From: Labrenzia sp. THAF82
GTDB taxonomy: Bacteria > Pseudomonadota > Alphaproteobacteria > Rhizobiales > Stappiaceae
Direction: 5' to 3'
Assembly (NCBI RefSeq): GCF_009363435.1
Contig: NZ_CP045354.1
Coordinates: forward strand, 3,314,501-3,378,500
DNA length: 64,000 nt
Shown: positions 28,982 through 37,639 of the stretch, piece after piece
Numbering within the stretch: position 1 is the first letter of the stretch
Layout: every line of letters begins with the position of its first letter
Made by a program: the position numbers and the translations under genes
Notes under the pieces: model-generated
Databases searched by the model: none
What the model was told of the DNA's origin: nothing
What the model saw: only the letters and a program-made list of their open reading frames with translations

Positions 28982-30367
28982 ATGCGCAGAGAAAGCGACA
29001 GTCTTGGGGAAATCGATGTCCCGGAAGACAAATATTGGGGTGCACAGACACAGCGCTCCATAGAGTATTTTTCGATTGGAACCGACCTCATGCCAATCGA
29101 GTTGGTGCACGCCTATGGGTACTTAAAAAAGGCGGCTGCGCTGACCAACATGGATCTCGGACTTCTGCGCGAAGATCTGGCAGACCTCATCGTCCAAGCC
29201 GCGGACGAAGTGACAGAAGGAAAGCTGGATGTCCACTTTCCCTTGCATGTCTGGATGACTGGCAGTGGCACCCAGACAAACATGAACGTGAATGAAGTCA
29301 TTTCCAATCGCGCCATTGCCATTGCAGGTGGAGTTTTGGGGACAAAGGACCCGGTTCACCCCAACGATCACGTCAACATGTCCCAGTCATCAAATGACTC
29401 CTTTCCGGCTGCGATGCACATTGCGGCCGCTTTACAAGTGAAACAACGATTGCTGCCGGGCGTGAAACACCTCTACGACAGCCTTAAGGCCAAGTCAGTG
29501 GCTTGGGATGAAATTATTAAAATTGGGCGTACGCACATGCAGGATGCAACGCCCTTGACGCTTGGTCAGGAGTTTTCAGGTTACGCAGAATTGTTAAAGC
29601 AGGATACCGAGCGCATAGAATTTGCACTCAAGGACGTCTATGGGCTTGCGCTGGGCGGAACTGCTGTCGGGACGGGGATCAATACCCATCCAGACTTCGC
29701 TGTCGGGTCAGCTTCCAAGATTGCCGAATTGACAGGACTCCCTTTCTACACCGCGCCGAACAAGTTTGCGGTTCAAGGCAGTCACGATGCATTGGTTATG
29801 CTGAGCGGTGCTCTTCGCACGCTGGCAGTGTCGCTGTTCAAAATTGCAAATGACATTCGACTGCTTTCTTGCGGTCCGCGCTGCGGTTTATACGAGTTGA
29901 TCATTCCGGCCAATGAACCGGGCTCATCCATAATGCCCGGGAAAGTCAATCCGACACAGTGCGAGGCCCTGGCCATGATTTCGGCCCAAGTCATGGCAAA
30001 TGACGTCGCCACCGGGATTGGTGGTGCAAGTGGCTATTTGGAAATGAATGTCTATAAGCCGCTGATGATCAGCGCCATATTGCAATCAATTCGGATCATG
30101 GGGGATGGTTGTTCCAACTTCTCAAGTTTCCTTGTTGAAGGCCTTGAGCCAAATGAAAAGCGTATTCGTGAATACCTTGATCAGTCCTTGATGCTGGTGA
30201 CAGCGTTGAGCCCTGTCATCGGCTATGACAAGGCAAGCCACGCGGCTCACCATGCCTTTGAAAATGACATCACTTTGAAGGAAGCCTGTTTGGCGCTGGG
30301 CTTTGTGCTTGAGGAGGAATTCGACAGTGTTGTCGACCCGGCGAAGATGCTCGGCCCTTCGTTATAG
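28982..30367 (+). CDS. fumC: Class II fumarate hydratase
   Basis: This 461-residue protein of the fumarase/aspartase superfamily has all three conserved regions. They are [19 protein letters not shown] (about 98-116), [20 protein letters not shown], and the signature [16 protein letters not shown] (about 314-329) with the flexible loop Ser. This fits iron-free FumC, which interconverts fumarate and malate; aspartase is less likely given the close match of motifs. ATG at 28982 is preferred, with GCGGGGA upstream; a TTG at 28961 would start it sooner. It follows the hydrolase gene by about 20 bases and is convergent with gntR. Whether it is the only fumarase cannot be seen. Confidence 0.93.
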   Translation: MRRESDSLGEIDVPEDKYWGAQTQRSIEYFSIGTDLMPIELVHAYGYLKKAAALTNMDLGLLREDLADLIVQAADEVTEGKLDVHFPLHVWMTGSGTQTNMNVNEVISNRAIAIAGGVLGTKDPVHPNDHVNMSQSSNDSFPAAMHIAAALQVKQRLLPGVKHLYDSLKAKSVAWDEIIKIGRTHMQDATPLTLGQEFSGYAELLKQDTERIEFALKDVYGLALGGTAVGTGINTHPDFAVGSASKIAELTGLPFYTAPNKFAVQGSHDALVMLSGALRTLAVSLFKIANDIRLLSCGPRCGLYELIIPANEPGSSIMPGKVNPTQCEALAMISAQVMANDVATGIGGASGYLEMNVYKPLMISAILQSIRIMGDGCSNFSSFLVEGLEPNEKRIREYLDQSLMLVTALSPVIGYDKASHAAHHAFENDITLKEACLALGFVLEEEFDSVVDPAKMLGPSL

Positions 30368-30442
30368 GCGGTTTTTAGCAGATTTTCGTAATGAGTTTTA
30401 GCGGAAGGACAAGAGCTGACGGTCTGGTCCTGTTGCCAGACG

Positions 30443-31189
30443 TCACGCGGAGATAAATCTCTCGGCAGTCAATTTGTTCTGCATGAGCATGTCACGCATG
30501 CGTGCCCGCGAAAGCTCTGTCTGGCCAGACTTGATTGCTTCCGCAACTCCAACGTGGTCATGCACGGAAACATGTTCTTTGCGTTCAACCTTGCGACCTG
30601 CCGAATAGGAAAAAATCAAGACGGCATAGATCAGATTTTGCAGCTGAGCGAGCATCATGTTGCCGCTGGCCTGCAGGATGGTCGCGTGAAAGGCGTAGTC
30701 TGCACCGATGACGTTTGTTTCATCGTTCATTTGCGTCAGGCTTTGCGCAGCTGCCAGTATCCTTGCCCGTTGTTCTGGACTGGCATGCTCAGCTGCCAGG
30801 GCTGCCGCTTCAGGTTCGAAAATGAGTCGCAGTTCCGTTGCTTCTGCAAAGATGCGCGCGGTCAACGGGCTTTCAGGGTCGTGCCATCGGATTACATCGG
30901 GATCCAACAGGTTCCAGTCCTCGAATGGACAAACCCTTGACCCGTAGCGACGTGCCGTTCGAACCAAGCCTTTGCCACATAGAACCTTGATGGCTTCTCT
31001 CACGACGGTCCTTGAAACGCCAAGAGAATCGACCAGCTCATCTTCCTTGGGCAGGACAGCACCGGTTTTATAGTAACCACGCGCAATCCGCTTTCCCAGA
31101 TGTTCCACCGTGTCCTTCACCGCACCAGTCGGCAGGGAAGCCAGAGCCTTGTCAGGTAAGGCGAAAGAATGATGGGTTGCTTTGTTCAT
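30443..31189 (-). CDS. FadR-subfamily (FCD) GntR transcriptional regulator
   Basis: The 248-residue regulator has an N-terminal winged helix-turn-helix (about 20-90) with LPKEDELVDSLGVSRTVVRE as the recognition region. A helical FCD effector domain (about 105-240) has DYAFHATILQASGN and HVSVHDHVGVAEAI carrying the His residues that bind metal in this subfamily. Relatives control sugar acid and organic acid catabolism genes. It is convergent with fumC and has a 780-base AT-rich gap upstream, so its target is not obvious from position. Autoregulation from the upstream region is likely. Confidence 0.92.
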   Translation of the reverse strand: MNKATHHSFALPDKALASLPTGAVKDTVEHLGKRIARGYYKTGAVLPKEDELVDSLGVSRTVVREAIKVLCGKGLVRTARRYGSRVCPFEDWNLLDPDVIRWHDPESPLTARIFAEATELRLIFEPEAAALAAEHASPEQRARILAAAQSLTQMNDETNVIGADYAFHATILQASGNMMLAQLQNLIYAVLIFSYSAGRKVERKEHVSVHDHVGVAEAIKSGQTELSRARMRDMLMQNKLTAERFISA

Positions 31190-31972
31190 TTTATCAACTC
31201 AGGTGGTCGCGGCGCCGGAACCGGAAGTAGAACATGCTTGGCAACCGACGTCTTCAAATTCTGTTTTACAGGGGATTTGCGAGAAAAACTAGAAATATCA
31301 AGGAGTGATATGGCTTCAAAAAATAAAATTCACCGATAACTTACGTATTGCTGTGTTGTTTGCGGTGCGGCATTGTAAAATAACCTGATTGTAGGACAGA
31401 TTTTTCATTGATAATCGACAATTTTGGTCCATTTCGTCGATAATTGCATGTTGATTTGTGGTGGGTTGCAGCAAAAGCCCACTAAAGAAAAATGATTTTG
31501 GCTGCTCAATATCCAACAAGTTTTTTGGAACTGAAGGCACTCAAATTCATTGCCTCTCGAAGTGCGGCAATCACGTCAACTTAAACTCGGCGGATCAGCA
31601 GAAATCGCGATGTGAAGCTTTAAGAAAGTCAAAAGCCGAGAAGTTCACTTGAGGTATCCAAAAGAATTCTTGCAAATACTAATATTGATTCGAATTCATC
31701 GTACCAAAGTGTGGGCTGTTTTTATTTACAATTGATTTTTATAGAATATTTAGGAAAATTGCCCAGGGTGAAATTTCGGTGCTTGTGTCTGTTTACGATC
31801 GTTTCAGTGGCGTTTTCGGCCTGGCCGGACGGGATGCGATCGGGATCAAACATCATGTGACGGGAAAACGGGCTGGGTTTCTTACTCCTTTTGAAGAGGA
31901 TAATCGACGTTAGGTGTTGGCTGACCTTTGTCGATTGAGCAGACACCAGTTCCGATAGTCGAGGTGGGCATT
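31190..31972. other. Long AT-rich intergenic region between gntR and the histidine kinase
   Basis: About 780 bases separate the divergent gntR and kinase genes. It is visibly richer in A and T than its neighbours. It contains a nine-codon ORF (31310-31339) behind a perfect AAGGAG, and an inverted repeat ATCGAC-N16-GTCGAT at 31414-31441 that could be an operator. Longer frames inside it (for example 31458-31652) lack ribosome binding sites and domain-like sequence. It may be a site where a gene has decayed. Confidence 0.5.
31414..31441. promoter_or_regulatory. Inverted repeat, possible operator
   Basis: ATCGAC (31414-31419) and GTCGAT (31436-31441) form an inverted repeat with 16 bases between, extended by near-matching AT bases outside. 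It is about 230 bases upstream of gntR, so assignment to that regulator is speculative. Confidence 0.2.
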
Positions 31973-33574
31973 TTGAGTTTGAGCGGCAGTTCGACGTTGC
32001 CATACACTCCCAAGGAGATGGGCCGCGCAAGTCTGTCTCGCACTTTCATTTTTTATACGCTTGGATTGTTTGCTCTTCTGGGGGTGCTGTTCATCGGCAT
32101 CTTGACAAAGATTACCTGGGATTCGTCGCACGCACGCGCGATCCGCGTCACGGAAGCCTTTTTTCAAGCAACGAAACGTCCCTTTGAGCGCGCAATCTGG
32201 ACGGTCAATGCAGATGCGACCCTTCAGTTGATACGTGGCCTGGAGAGTCTTGAAGTCATCGAAAAAGTATGGGTTGAAACACCCGACACAGGAAATTTCG
32301 GTGAGCCGTTGACTGGCCCGCGCGCAGAAGAAGCTCTCAGCTACACCCTAAATTCACCCAGCACAATTCTGCACAAGGATGCAATCGGGCAGGTCTTTAT
32401 CCTGATCGACCGAAACACGATTTCCTACGAAATTGCTTCGACTGTGGGTTTCATTGTTACAGCGATCGTTGTCTATATTTTGCTGCTGGCAATCGTGATC
32501 CGAACAGTTTTCAAACGGCTGATCGGTCAACCCTTGTCAGACATCGTCAACTATCTGTCGACACCGCGATTGATCGAAGACCCGCCAAAGGCAGAACTTA
32601 TGCCGGGCCGGGCAGACGAGATTGGAATTCTCTCCGCAAGCCTCCAGTCGATGGTTCAACGGCGACACATGGATTTGCAAAAAATTCAAGAATATCAAAC
32701 CAATCTCGAAGACTTGGTGGCCCATCGCACGGAGCAGCTGAAACTCGTTCAGGAAGAATTGATTCAGGCCGATAATCTGGCAGCACTCGGGGCGCTTGTC
32801 GCCGGGGTTTCGCATGAATTGAATACTCCGCTTGGCAACGCGCTTATGGCGGCCACGACAATCAAGGATTCAACCCGGCTCCTGACCACCGAACTTGACC
32901 AACAGAGCCTGAGCAAAGAGGCTCTTGAAAAAGAAATTGGTCGAATTTCCGATACGGCGGACATCATTGATAAGACGCTCGGGCGAGCGCGCGACCTGGT
33001 CGGCAACTTTCGACAGGTCGCCGTTGACAGGCAAAGTGAAAAGAAACGCGCCTTCAGTTTTGATCACATCATTCGCGAAACGCTTGCCACGCTTCAGCCG
33101 ACTTTGAAGAAGACGCCGTTTGAGGTCCAACTTGACCTGAATGCAGATGGCGTGATCGACAGTTACCCTGGTGCCGTCAGCCAGCTGGTTTCCAATCTGG
33201 TCGAAAACGCCCTGAAGCATGGATACGAGGATCGTACAGAAGGGGTTGTCAGACTGTCTTCGCGTTTGGAAACCGTCCCGCCGATTTCCGGTGGTGAACC
33301 AAGCCAGATGAAGATTGTTTTCAAATGCAAAGACGATGGTGTCGGGATACCTGAAAAGAACCTGAAAAAGGTTTTCGAGCCATTCTTTACAACCAAGTTC
33401 GGCAAAGGTGGATCCGGGTTGGGAATGGCCATTTGCTATCAACTGGTGACGGAAGCCCTTAACGGGACGATCTCGGTCGTATCCAAGGTGGGGTCGGGAA
33501 CCGAGTTTACGATCGAATTCCCGGTCGTCGCTCCTGCCGATACCAAGCAACCTGCCAGAAGCAAGGCGCAGTGA
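31973..33574 (+). CDS. Membrane sensor histidine kinase
   Basis: This sensor kinase has a first membrane helix at about 23-45, a periplasmic region of about 110 residues with no named domain I recognise, a second helix (VGFIVTAIVVYILLLAIVI, about 156-176), and a HAMP-like linker. A coiled coil follows, then the HisKA H-box VAGVSHELNTPLG with the phosphorylated His at about 281, and an HATPase domain ending in GKGGSGLGMAICYQLV. I set the start at TTG 31973 because GAGGTGG lies upstream; TTG 31928 would add 15 residues. The response-regulator gene starts one base after its stop, so it is its probable partner. Confidence 0.92.
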   Translation: MSLSGSSTLPYTPKEMGRASLSRTFIFYTLGLFALLGVLFIGILTKITWDSSHARAIRVTEAFFQATKRPFERAIWTVNADATLQLIRGLESLEVIEKVWVETPDTGNFGEPLTGPRAEEALSYTLNSPSTILHKDAIGQVFILIDRNTISYEIASTVGFIVTAIVVYILLLAIVIRTVFKRLIGQPLSDIVNYLSTPRLIEDPPKAELMPGRADEIGILSASLQSMVQRRHMDLQKIQEYQTNLEDLVAHRTEQLKLVQEELIQADNLAALGALVAGVSHELNTPLGNALMAATTIKDSTRLLTTELDQQSLSKEALEKEIGRISDTADIIDKTLGRARDLVGNFRQVAVDRQSEKKRAFSFDHIIRETLATLQPTLKKTPFEVQLDLNADGVIDSYPGAVSQLVSNLVENALKHGYEDRTEGVVRLSSRLETVPPISGGEPSQMKIVFKCKDDGVGIPEKNLKKVFEPFFTTKFGKGGSGLGMAICYQLVTEALNGTISVVSKVGSGTEFTIEFPVVAPADTKQPARSKAQ

Positions 33575-33575
33575 G

Positions 33576-35819
33576 ATGGTGATGGATTTTCTTGCTCCTT
33601 CGAAACCTGAAGCCATCAAGAGTACCAAGGCTCCCTGGAAGATTCTCATCGTTGACGATGATCCCGATGTACACGAGGTGACGAAGATTGCCGTCGCAGG
33701 GTGCGTCTTCGAGGGGCGCTCATTTGAGTTGCTGCATGCTCTTTCGGCACAGGAGGCACAGGAAATACTCAAAACCAGCGATGATATCGCTGTTGCGCTT
33801 GTTGACGTCGTTATGGAAAGCGACACTGCCGGGCTTGGATTGGTCAGCTGGATTCGGTCTGAACTTGGAAATCACTTCACGCGTCTGATCCTTCGGACGG
33901 GCCAGCCCGGTTACGCGCCGCAAACCGATGTGATCATGAAATTCGATATCGATGGCTATGCAGAAAAGGCAGAGTTGTCTCGGACAAAATTGCTTACAGC
34001 AATCATCACGGCCTTGCGTGGCTACAAGCTGGTTATGTCGCTTGAAACCAATAGGCGCAAACTCAAACAGCTAAACGGTCATTTTGCTGAAATTGTTCAG
34101 AAAAACGCGCTGAGTGAATTTGCAACAGCTGTCTTGCACCAGTTGACCGACCTTCTGGACCATCCGGTCGATTTGCTGCTCTGCGGTCAAGATACTTTGC
34201 CGGACCAAAAAAACGCTGACAGATCCAACATACGGGTTCTCGCTGCGACAGGTGGACTTCAGGAAAAAACGGATCTTCCAATAGAAGTCCTCGGGGAAGA
34301 TGCCGTCCGCGGAGCAGTCAATTCATGTATCGAGACACGAGAACCCGTCTCAGGACCGAATGGTCTTGCGATGCCCCTCATCACGCGCAACGGTATGACC
34401 GGTGCGCTCTACCTTGCCATGAGCGATGTTGAGCTTGAAGAGAGTGTCGGGACAGAGCTTATGCAGCTCTTTGTCTCCAACGTCGCACTCGGTTACGAGA
34501 AAACCGGGTTGCTGGAGCATATCCGGAATTTGGCCTTTGTCGACCGCGTCACCGGACTTTCAACGTTTTCCGGGTTCATTGAGACCTTTCAACGACATGC
34601 CTCCAATCAAATACCGCTTCTCGTGGTTCATTGTGACATCCAGCGTTTTCGGGTGGTTGTGGATGGCATCGGCGATGAAAGGGCAGGTGGGGTTTTGAAA
34701 CGGACCGGCCATCGGCTGTCACAGATTTTCCCCGATGCCCTGACGATCGCGCGCAAGGAGAAGGACGAGTTCCTTGTCCTTCTTAAAGGTGGTGAGGCCA
34801 ATGACATCCAGAGCATTGTGACGCGGGTGGAGGATGCGTTTCAGGAACCCATCACTCTGGACGACAACCAGATCAATCTGCGCATGCGTCTTGGGTTTGC
34901 CTCAAGCGAAGACAGTGCTCACGGTGCCGAAGAATTGGTGCGCTTTGCCTCGATTGCACTCAACGATGTCCGCCAGAAAGGCATGACCAATCATTCCGTT
35001 TTTCATCCGTTGATGCAGGAAGCTGCCTTTGAGCGTTTGCGACTGGCATCCATGCTGACAGGCAGTGCCAATCAGACAGAATTCCATCTTCATTATCAGC
35101 CAATCATGCGCGCCGGGGATGACAGCATCGCGTCATTCGAAGCGTTGATGCGCTTCAAGACACCGGCAGGCAATTTCCTGAACACCGCTCGGATGATTGA
35201 AGCAGCTGAGGCCAGTGGTTCGATCACTGAAATCGGTGCCTGGATGTTCAAGTCGGCATTTTCCGAATTCCGGAAACTGTCCGTGGCCGGAGATGATATT
35301 CGCCTGAACGTCAATTTGTCGCCCAAGCAGGTTCAAACAAACCGAATTTACAAGGACATTGAGGACGCTGCCTCGGCTGCGGATTTGCAGTTGCATCGAT
35401 TGGTCTTCGAAGTTACCGAAGGCCTCTTTTTAAGCAACGACCAGGTTACCCTGTCACTTTTGACGTGGCTGCGAAACAAGGGAGCCAAGGTCGTTATTGA
35501 TGATTTCGGAACAGGGTATTCCTCGTTCAGCTATTTGCGCAAACTGCCCGTCGACGGCATCAAGATAGACCGAAGTTTTATCTCCAATATGGATCAGGAT
35601 GCTGACGCTCTGGCAGTGGTGAAGTCAATCATTGCTGTCGCAAAGGCAATGAACTTGGAAGTGACTGCAGAAGGCGTCGAAACGACCGGGCAGCGCAAAA
35701 TCATGCAGGAACTCGACTGTGACTACCTGCAAGGCTTTCTTTATTCAAAGCCTCAAAGCAGTGACGATTTATTGAAGTTCATTCGGCAATCTTCTGTCTC
35801 TGGCGGCACATTTCAATAG
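33576..35819 (+). CDS. Response regulator with DUF3369, degenerate GGDEF and EAL domains
   Basis: This 747-residue protein is a predicted cyclic-di-GMP phosphodiesterase under two-component control. The receiver domain (about 20-150) has ILIVDDDPDVHE and the phospho-acceptor Asp at about 77. A DUF3369 (GAF-like) domain covers about 155-310. The GGDEF domain (about 320-480) is degenerate, with EKDEF (395-399) in place of GGDEF, so it should not make c-di-GMP. The EAL domain (about 500-735) keeps EAL (522-524), LNVNLSPKQVQ, EVTE, DDFGTGYSS (642-650), KIDRSFI, AEGVET and QGF, so catalysis is expected. It is coupled to the kinase gene and probably lowers c-di-GMP when phosphorylation changes. Confidence 0.93.
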   Translation: MVMDFLAPSKPEAIKSTKAPWKILIVDDDPDVHEVTKIAVAGCVFEGRSFELLHALSAQEAQEILKTSDDIAVALVDVVMESDTAGLGLVSWIRSELGNHFTRLILRTGQPGYAPQTDVIMKFDIDGYAEKAELSRTKLLTAIITALRGYKLVMSLETNRRKLKQLNGHFAEIVQKNALSEFATAVLHQLTDLLDHPVDLLLCGQDTLPDQKNADRSNIRVLAATGGLQEKTDLPIEVLGEDAVRGAVNSCIETREPVSGPNGLAMPLITRNGMTGALYLAMSDVELEESVGTELMQLFVSNVALGYEKTGLLEHIRNLAFVDRVTGLSTFSGFIETFQRHASNQIPLLVVHCDIQRFRVVVDGIGDERAGGVLKRTGHRLSQIFPDALTIARKEKDEFLVLLKGGEANDIQSIVTRVEDAFQEPITLDDNQINLRMRLGFASSEDSAHGAEELVRFASIALNDVRQKGMTNHSVFHPLMQEAAFERLRLASMLTGSANQTEFHLHYQPIMRAGDDSIASFEALMRFKTPAGNFLNTARMIEAAEASGSITEIGAWMFKSAFSEFRKLSVAGDDIRLNVNLSPKQVQTNRIYKDIEDAASAADLQLHRLVFEVTEGLFLSNDQVTLSLLTWLRNKGAKVVIDDFGTGYSSFSYLRKLPVDGIKIDRSFISNMDQDADALAVVKSIIAVAKAMNLEVTAEGVETTGQRKIMQELDCDYLQGFLYSKPQSSDDLLKFIRQSSVSGGTFQ

Positions 35820-35962
35820 TGAGGCTCGATTTCAGGGTTGCTCGCAGCTTGTATTTCCGCTCCGAGATTTTTGTTTTGAAGCAGTTGATGCCGTGCCAAT
35901 GCGTCAACCACAGCCGTAACGGTATGGGCATGTGAGCGACTGTTGTTCAAGATTTTCGACAT
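35813..35962 (-). CDS. Doubtful small ORF between the EAL gene and coxG
   Basis: A 49-residue frame (MSKILNNSRSHAHTVTAVVD at its start) fills the otherwise empty gap on the minus strand and overlaps the EAL gene's last seven bases. The amino acid mix is protein-like, but no ribosome binding site precedes it and I recognise no family. It may be a remnant of a gene or chance. Confidence 0.15.
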   Translation of the reverse strand: MSKILNNSRSHAHTVTAVVDALARHQLLQNKNLGAEIQAASNPEIEPHY

Positions 35963-36090
35963 AAGCGATTGAAAGTCAGGGTGAAACACGCTCTGATACC
36001 AACAATGCAAGAGCTTGCTTCGTTGTCGCTTCGCGCAACGTTCCATAAGCACTCATCGCAGTAACAACGCATAACTTGAGGAGAAATCAT

Positions 36091-36804
36091 ATGGATATGA
36101 GCGGTTCTCATAGGATCCCAGCCTCCCGTTTGGTTGTTTGGTCTGCGTTGAATGACGCTGATGTTTTGCGTTTGTGCATACCTGGTTGTGAAGTTCTTGA
36201 GCGGGTTTCGGCTGATGAGCTGACGGCGTCAGTTACGTCGAAGATTGGTCCTGTCAAGGCGAAGTTCAAAGGTTCTGTGACGTTTGAGAATGTTGTTTCG
36301 CCTGAGAGTTACACGATTGTTGGCGAGGGCAAGGGAGGAGTTGCCGGGTTTGCCAAGGGGTCTGCGGACATTCGTCTGGTTGAAGATGGCGATGCGACGG
36401 TTTTGAGTTACGAGGCGAAGGCTCAGGTTGGCGGCAAGTTGGCTCAGCTTGGCAGCCGTTTGATTGATTCCACGGCGCGCAAGATGGCGGAGGAGTTTTT
36501 CTCCCGGTTTACCGAGCAGGTTGGGGGCTCAGCGGCGGCGGTGTCCGAGGTGTCTTCGGATACGGGTCTTGCGGCTGATCTTGATGAAGGTGTTGCCGAG
36601 GAGGCGAAGCGGATCGCGCTTGAAGAGGCGCCGGGCGAGGTTCTTCATGCGATTGGCGAGGCGGAGCACAAGGTTGAGGAGGGTCTTCACAAGGCAGAGG
36701 AGAATTTGGAGGATGCTGCGGGTCGGAATGCGTTTGGCGGACCGATGGTGTGGGGTCTTTTGCTGCTTGGGGCGCTGATTGTTGTTCTTGCGCTTGCCAG
36801 TTGA
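36091..36804 (+). CDS. coxG: CoxG-like SRPBCC protein with C-terminal membrane anchor
   Basis: The 237-residue protein has a CoxG/SRPBCC domain (about 1-145; GSHRIPASRLVVWSALND, then GPVKAKFKGSVTFENV and GEGKGGVAGFAKGSADI). An acidic, helical, low-complexity linker of about 65 residues follows, and a C-terminal membrane helix GPMVWGLLLLGALIVVLALA (about 216-235). CoxG proteins accompany CO-dehydrogenase-type molybdenum hydroxylases and are thought to tie them to the membrane and quinone pool. GAGGAG precedes the ATG at 36091. Glu is encoded by GAG about five times as often as GAA (roughly 21 to 4 by my count), unlike nearby genes. It leads the coxS-coxL-coxM operon. Confidence 0.85.
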   Translation: MDMSGSHRIPASRLVVWSALNDADVLRLCIPGCEVLERVSADELTASVTSKIGPVKAKFKGSVTFENVVSPESYTIVGEGKGGVAGFAKGSADIRLVEDGDATVLSYEAKAQVGGKLAQLGSRLIDSTARKMAEEFFSRFTEQVGGSAAAVSEVSSDTGLAADLDEGVAEEAKRIALEEAPGEVLHAIGEAEHKVEEGLHKAEENLEDAAGRNAFGGPMVWGLLLLGALIVVLALAS

Positions 36805-36928
36805 CCCTTTGGCGACAGATTTGGAATGATCCGGTTCTGGTGGCGTTTGCTGTCAGGACCCACAGAACACGGTGTTAAACCGGCTATTTGGGCTTTGGCT
36901 CGAGAGGTTCCATGAGGGAGAGAGATTT

Positions 36929-37420
36929 ATGTCGAAAGTATCTTTGGTATTGAACGGGAAGACCGTTTCGTCCGAGGTCGAGGACCGGACGTTGCTTGTG
37001 TCTTTGATCCGGGATGTTCGGGGGCTGACGGGAACGCATGTTGGCTGTGACACGTCGCAATGCGGGGCGTGTGTTGTGCATGTTGACGGCAAGGCGGTGA
37101 AGTCCTGCACGATGCTTGCGGCCCAGGCGGATGGCAGTGAGGTGGTGACGCTTGAGGGGATTGGCAGTGCGGATGCGCTTCATCCTGTGCAGGCAGCGTT
37201 CCGGGAGCATCACGGTCTTCAGTGCGGATTTTGCACACCTGGGATGATCATGAGTGCGGTTGACATGATCAACCGTCACGGTGCGGGCAATCTTGATGAG
37301 GCAACGATCCGGCACGAGCTGGAAGGCAACATCTGCCGTTGCACCGGTTATCAGAACATCGTCAAGGCGATCAAGGCGGCGTCCGACCAGATGGCGGGCA
37401 TGGCGCAGGCGGCCGAGTGA
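36929..37420 (+). CDS. coxS: Form II CO-dehydrogenase-type small subunit, 2Fe-2S
   Basis: This 163-residue iron-sulphur subunit moves electrons from the molybdenum centre to FAD. The N-terminal plant-type [2Fe-2S] domain shows [16 protein letters not shown], and the C-terminal helical domain shows [14 protein letters not shown] and [12 protein letters not shown], giving all eight Cys ligands expected of the xanthine oxidase family. The start at 36929 has a purine-rich GAGAGA upstream; the frame also extends to 36872. It is the second gene of the coxG-S-L-M order. S-L-M is the order typical of form II enzymes, whereas form I (true CO oxidation) usually has M-S-L. Confidence 0.95.
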   Translation: MSKVSLVLNGKTVSSEVEDRTLLVSLIRDVRGLTGTHVGCDTSQCGACVVHVDGKAVKSCTMLAAQADGSEVVTLEGIGSADALHPVQAAFREHHGLQCGFCTPGMIMSAVDMINRHGAGNLDEATIRHELEGNICRCTGYQNIVKAIKAASDQMAGMAQAAE

Positions 37421-37639
37421 GGGCCCGGTTTTAAGGACATGACGGATTTAAGGGTCTGATGCGCGTGTGTTGTTCGCGCAAGGGCCTGATGAGGGTCAGG
37501 TGGGACGCAGTTGATCTGCCGGAGGGAGCCGGCAGCAGCGGTTCGAAGCCGACCTTTGAGACGAAACGGGCCGGGCAGACCGGTCGGAGGAGACCATCCG
37601 GAGTTTTTTTGATCCGGAGCAGTATTTGGGAGAGAGACG

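Noticed and set aside
30422..30441. GTCTGG / CCAGAC hairpin between fumC and gntR as a terminator
   Set aside because: The stem is only six base pairs with an eight-base loop and no T-run follows on either strand.
32870..33826. 318-codon minus-strand ORF opposite the kinase and regulator
   Set aside because: Overlaps two well-supported genes in antisense and lacks domain features.
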